DNA of 43,569 bases, from the IMG/VR virus record IMGVR_UViG_3300043464_001446, positions 1 through 43,569 of that record. The stretch is one strand, 5' to 3'. Below the pieces are notes generated by a model, which saw only the letters and a list, made by a program, of their open reading frames with translations, searched no databases and was not told where the DNA came from. Below, one piece after another: positions 41,246 through 43,569 of this stretch. The stretch is from a virus. Both the position numbers and the translations under genes were made by a program. Positions within the stretch are counted from its first letter, which is position 1, and each line of letters opens with the position of its first letter.

Positions 41246-41530
41246 TCAGGCGTCTTTCCACTCGTCAACGCAGGCCCCACGCGGGCCGTGGAGCAATTCC
41301 ACGCGCTCGATCACTCCGCTCGTTTTCAGGAACTCGAAGCGAGCACGGGCCTCTGTCTCGGTCGCGTAGAACTCGCACCACGTACCATAGCCGTAGCCCT
41401 TGTTCGGGTTTGGGTAGCCGATCACGCCTTCAACCTCGGAGTCAGGCGCATAGGGCAGAAAGTCAACCGCCCACTGATCACGGGGCGTGCCACTGAAACG
41501 TGCATCACAATTGCCAACGAGAAAACCCAT
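41246..41530 (-). CDS. Small unknown early protein
   Basis: 94 residues from ATG 41530, preceded by AAGGAGG at seven bases; an upstream in-frame ATG at 41560 lacks such a site. Aromatic- and glycine-rich, with VGNCDARFSGTPRDQWAVDF and PNKGYGYGTWCEFYATETEA, the latter typical of small phage proteins of unknown role. Stands alone with its own leader. Confidence 0.68.
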   Translation of the reverse strand: MGFLVGNCDARFSGTPRDQWAVDFLPYAPDSEVEGVIGYPNPNKGYGYGTWCEFYATETEARARFEFLKTSGVIERVELLHGPRGACVDEWKDA

Positions 41531-41633
41531 GGTGCGTCCTCCTTGTGCGAACTGCATCACTTCAATCCGCGTGCCGGGCTCGATCCCGACAGTGCCGCAT
41601 GGTTACGGGCGCGGTGTGTTGCATGTGTGGGGG

Positions 41634-42419
41634 TCAGTCCACCTCACTGTGGGGTGCGCACGCCGCGCGTGCTTCGTTGATCCCAATCTGGAGATCCGAC
41701 AGGACCCCAGCGATAGCCGCGCGGTCCGGTAAGTCCCACGGAAGCGAGTCACGCACTGTGCCAGGTTCGGGAACCGTCACGAGCGGAAAACCGAGGGCGG
41801 CGCACAATGGCTCGATCAGGCGCGGCTCACGACCCCACCGCGATTCACTGCCAAAGTCGTATGCGCTAGAGTCGATCTTCTCCGGGTACACGCCCACCTT
41901 GTGACACGTTTCCCAGTAAAGGTCATCGATCGTGTCAGGCATTTCGACTGCCAAGCCCTCTAGTTCCGCCTCGACGGCCTGTGTCACGTCGGACCGGCCA
42001 TAGCTTTCCCAGTGTTCAGCTTCTTCTTCGCGTTCCACCTCGCTGTGGTCATCCTCGTCGAGCAAAGGATACTGGCCAAGCGCGCACAGTGAGTCAACGA
42101 TGCTTGTCAGGCCCGTCAAGCCCAGCGACTCGGCGCGCCGATAGACCGGGTCACGATCCGTCATGTCGATCAACTCGGGTCGCACTTCGACCCACTGTGA
42201 CCCATAGCCGCCGTGCCGCATGCGCCACAGATGATCCTCGGTGTCGGCATGAGTCTCGCGCCACACTCGCAGATTGCTCACTGCCACGGTGTCCGAATCC
42301 ACGTCAGAGTTTGACAGTTCGCGGCCCGCCTGGACCGTGGTGAGGTTGCCGCAGAAGGCACACACTCGCGAGGGTTTGTCGGGCCGGAAGGTACAGTCAC
42401 AGAGTTCGTATCGAGGCAT
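41634..42419 (-). CDS. Unknown early protein with N-terminal zinc motif
   Basis: 261 residues from ATG 42419, behind CACTGGAGA. An in-frame ATG at 42458 would add 13 residues and would overlap the stop of a 21-codon frame. The start has C7, C9, C20 and C23 (LCDCTFRPDK, RVCAFCGN), a likely zinc site. The rest is acidic and helical (DDHSEVEREEEAEHWESYGR), with an end containing PEPGTVRDSLPWDLPDR. Function unknown. Confidence 0.7.
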   Translation of the reverse strand: MPRYELCDCTFRPDKPSRVCAFCGNLTTVQAGRELSNSDVDSDTVAVSNLRVWRETHADTEDHLWRMRHGGYGSQWVEVRPELIDMTDRDPVYRRAESLGLTGLTSIVDSLCALGQYPLLDEDDHSEVEREEEAEHWESYGRSDVTQAVEAELEGLAVEMPDTIDDLYWETCHKVGVYPEKIDSSAYDFGSESRWGREPRLIEPLCAALGFPLVTVPEPGTVRDSLPWDLPDRAAIAGVLSDLQIGINEARAACAPHSEVD

Positions 42420-42454
42420 CGGGTGTCTCCAGTGTTGGGGTTGTGTCGGGTGAT

Positions 42455-42520
42455 TCATCGGGCCCCCGAATCGGCGTTGCGTGATGGCACGTAGGTGTAG
42501 CCAATTCCGAGGGGGCTCAT
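42455..42520 (-). CDS. Possible 21-residue leader peptide
   Basis: A frame coding 21 residues (starting MSPLGIGYTYVPSRN) begins in an ATGA overlap with the stop of the 42517-42723 gene and ends in an ATGA overlap with ATG 42458. It could couple the two neighbours. The peptide has no feature of its own, so it may be chance. Confidence 0.25.
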   Translation of the reverse strand: MSPLGIGYTYVPSRNADSGAR

Positions 42521-42723
42521 CGCGCACCACACCCACACGGCTTACCGTCCGTGATGCGCTGGCCACACAGGGCACACGAGTAGATGGCCAGCGTAGCCTG
42601 AACATCGCCGAGCCGTTCCCAGCGGGGCCATTCTGGTAGACGACTAAGCAACGCGCCAGCCAAGGCAATGTCCTGCGAGGACTCCGAGGTTCCGTGATAG
42701 ACGCGCGTGTTTTCGATGGGCAT
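42517..42723 (-). CDS. Small unknown protein with zinc motif
   Basis: 68 residues from ATG 42723, with ACTGGAGA upstream. The end holds C50, C53, C63 and C65 (YSCALCGQ, KPCGCGAR), a likely zinc knuckle. The front half (LAGALLSRLPEWPRWERLGD) is helical. Function unknown. Confidence 0.68.
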   Translation of the reverse strand: MPIENTRVYHGTSESSQDIALAGALLSRLPEWPRWERLGDVQATLAIYSCALCGQRITDGKPCGCGAR

Positions 42724-42766
42724 TGGTTTCTCCAGTGTGGGTGGGGTGCTTCTTGCTTCAAGGTGT

Positions 42767-42794
42767 GGCCCGCCATCTGTAATCACGGCGGGCC
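42767..42794 (-). terminator. Hairpin between early genes
   Basis: GGCCCGCC and GGCGGGCC form a perfect eight-pair stem around 12 bases, between the 42815 and 42517 genes. There is no T run, so attenuation is more likely than full termination. Confidence 0.5.
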
Positions 42795-42814
42795 GTGCCG
42801 TCAAGCGAGAAACG

Positions 42815-43060
42815 TCACGGTTCGCGCCGATTGAAAGCCTCGATGCTCGCGAGGACCCGGTTAGCGCGGACGGCTTCCGCCTTTGCTTCGCAGTAGCCTT
42901 CCGCCGCTGCCGCCCATTCCTCGGGAGTCATGAAGTCCGGTGATTCAAGGACGGCGCGGAGCCGCTCGGCCTCTCGGTTAGCGCGGACGGCTCGATCCAA
43001 TTGTGCTTTCGTTGCGAGTTTCACTTGTGCCCCCTTTCGTGCTACGGGTTGGAATGCCAT
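42815..43060 (-). CDS. First leftward gene, helical unknown protein
   Basis: 81 residues from ATG 43060, with CACTGGAGG upstream. Basic start (QPVARKGAQVKLATKAQLDR) and two related helices sharing AVRANR (residues 29-34 and near 65-70), coded by an 18-base repeat (42858-42875 and 42975-42992). Being first on the strand, it may be an early host-takeover protein, but this is inference. Confidence 0.65.
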   Translation of the reverse strand: MAFQPVARKGAQVKLATKAQLDRAVRANREAERLRAVLESPDFMTPEEWAAAAEGYCEAKAEAVRANRVLASIEAFNRREP

Positions 43061-43316
43061 CGTGCCGCCTCCAGTGAAGGGCGCGGAATGCGCCGCGCCG
43101 GGCTTCTGCGATCGCCATGCCATGCCCTGCGGCGGATTCGGCAGGCGAGCACAGTAGTAAGCAGAGTGCCTTGCGCCGCCCGCGTCGAGTGATCGCGCCG
43201 GTCCCTTGGCCGGTCCCTTGGGGGTGTGGGGAGCTGCCCCCCGCATGTTGTGGTGCGCTTGCCACATGGTCTTGCGCGGGGTCGGCGACGGGGTCGGCGT
43301 CAAGGGGTAACAGTGA

Positions 43317-43393
43317 CCGATCGGACACGGTATCGTCGTCGCTGACACTTCGAGGTGTCCACTCCCGTTGACACTGAGAGTCACACTGACTCT
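43317..43393. promoter_or_regulatory. Cluster of three dyads, possible operators
   Basis: CCGATCGG (43317-43324), GACAC-TTCGAG-GTGTC (43344-43359) and AGAGTCA-CAC-TGACTCT (43377-43393) lie within 77 bases in the divergent control region. Such a cluster often binds a dimeric regulator. A TTGACA overlaps the third area. No regulator gene was identified. Confidence 0.45.
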
Positions 43394-43427
43394 TTCTCCT
43401 GGCTTCGCGGGGAGTCGGCCCGCGCGC

Positions 43428-43484
43428 GGGGTGGGGCCGGGGGGAGGGGGGCCCCTCCCCCTACCGACACCGGGGGGTGGGGGG
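43428..43484 (+). other. G-quadruplex motif with competing hairpin
   Basis: Tracts GGGG, GGGG, GGGGGG and GGGGGG (43428-43451) with one- and two-base loops fit a strong G-quadruplex. Part of the same bases (43440-43449) pairs perfectly with CCCCTCCCCC (43452-43461). Two more G6 tracts lie at 43472-43484. The structures exclude each other. Confidence 0.7.
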
Positions 43485-43532
43485 TAGAGGAATCATATGC
43501 TTACACACCCAGACTAGCCCCTGGGACGCATG

Positions 43533-43554
43533 TAGGTGTAGTACCCACATCTTC
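43533..43554. repeat. Right copy of 22-bp direct terminal repeat
   Basis: Identical to 1-22, followed by G and a C run to the end of the window. See the left copy for the meaning. Confidence 0.85.
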
Positions 43555-43569
43555 GCCCCCCCCCCGCCC

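Larger units (their letters stand above)
43061..43569. other. Right non-coding control region
   Basis: No convincing gene. From left to right: a GC hairpin (43080-43099) in the leader of the first minus-strand gene, a cluster of dyads (43317-43393), a TTGACA at 43368-43373 without a good -10 box, the G-tract region at 43428-43484, then a short AT-rich piece (AATCATATGCTTACA) and the terminal repeat. A frame continuing upward from the 42815 gene has no start signal. The region joins 1-692 if the ends meet. Confidence 0.7.

Noticed and set aside
43061-43384. Upward extension of the 42815-43060 gene to 189 residues
   Set aside because: The extension crosses hairpins and dyads, and the shorter start has a good ribosome site shared with its neighbours.

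Overview
The window looks like a complete or nearly complete genome of a lytic, tailed, short-tailed (podovirus-like) phage with high GC content. The evidence is a full head-and-tail module (terminase, portal, scaffold, N4-gp56-type capsid protein, head-tail adaptor, P22 gp10/T7 gp12-like tail hub, three large internal virion or ejection proteins), a lysis module and a phage replication module. I see no integrase, repressor, tRNA, RNA polymerase or CRISPR array. A 22-base direct repeat at both ends (1-22 and 43533-43554) suggests that the ends join. The host is not directly visible. The high GC and the frequent PDGG/DGG motifs and cysteine-rich exported proteins remind me of Myxococcota; this is inference only.

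Layout: 1-692 and 43061-43569 are non-coding and, if joined, form one divergent control region of about 1.2 kb with G-rich tracts, hairpins, dyads and an AT-rich patch. From 693 to 26460 all genes lie on the plus strand, tightly packed and mostly joined by ATGA/GTGA/TTGA or TAATG/TGATG seams: packaging, HNH endonuclease, portal, scaffold, capsid, tail, ejection proteins, then a cassette of exported, cysteine-paired fibre-like proteins mixed with lysis genes. A strong bidirectional terminator (26483-26519) closes this strand. From 43060 back to 26537 all genes are on the minus strand: first small separate early genes with their own leaders, then a coupled run of small unknown genes, a RepA-like ATPase, an SNF2 helicase, a Cas4/RecB-like nuclease, a Sak4-like ATPase, an OB-like protein, a DNA polymerase in pieces, a DUF3310 protein and a metallophosphoesterase.

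Two things stand out. First, the family A DNA polymerase is divided: one protein carries a uracil-glycosylase-like iron-sulfur domain plus exonuclease motifs I and II, the other carries exonuclease motif III plus the whole polymerase domain, and a 65-residue zinc-finger gene sits between them. Second, the virion half encodes several proteins with Sec-type signal peptides, and every one of them has an even number of cysteines in its exported part, which suggests folding with disulfides in the periplasm; this is unusual for phage structural genes.

Working together, the minus-strand genes would open, copy and recombine the genome, and the plus-strand genes would build, fill and release particles.
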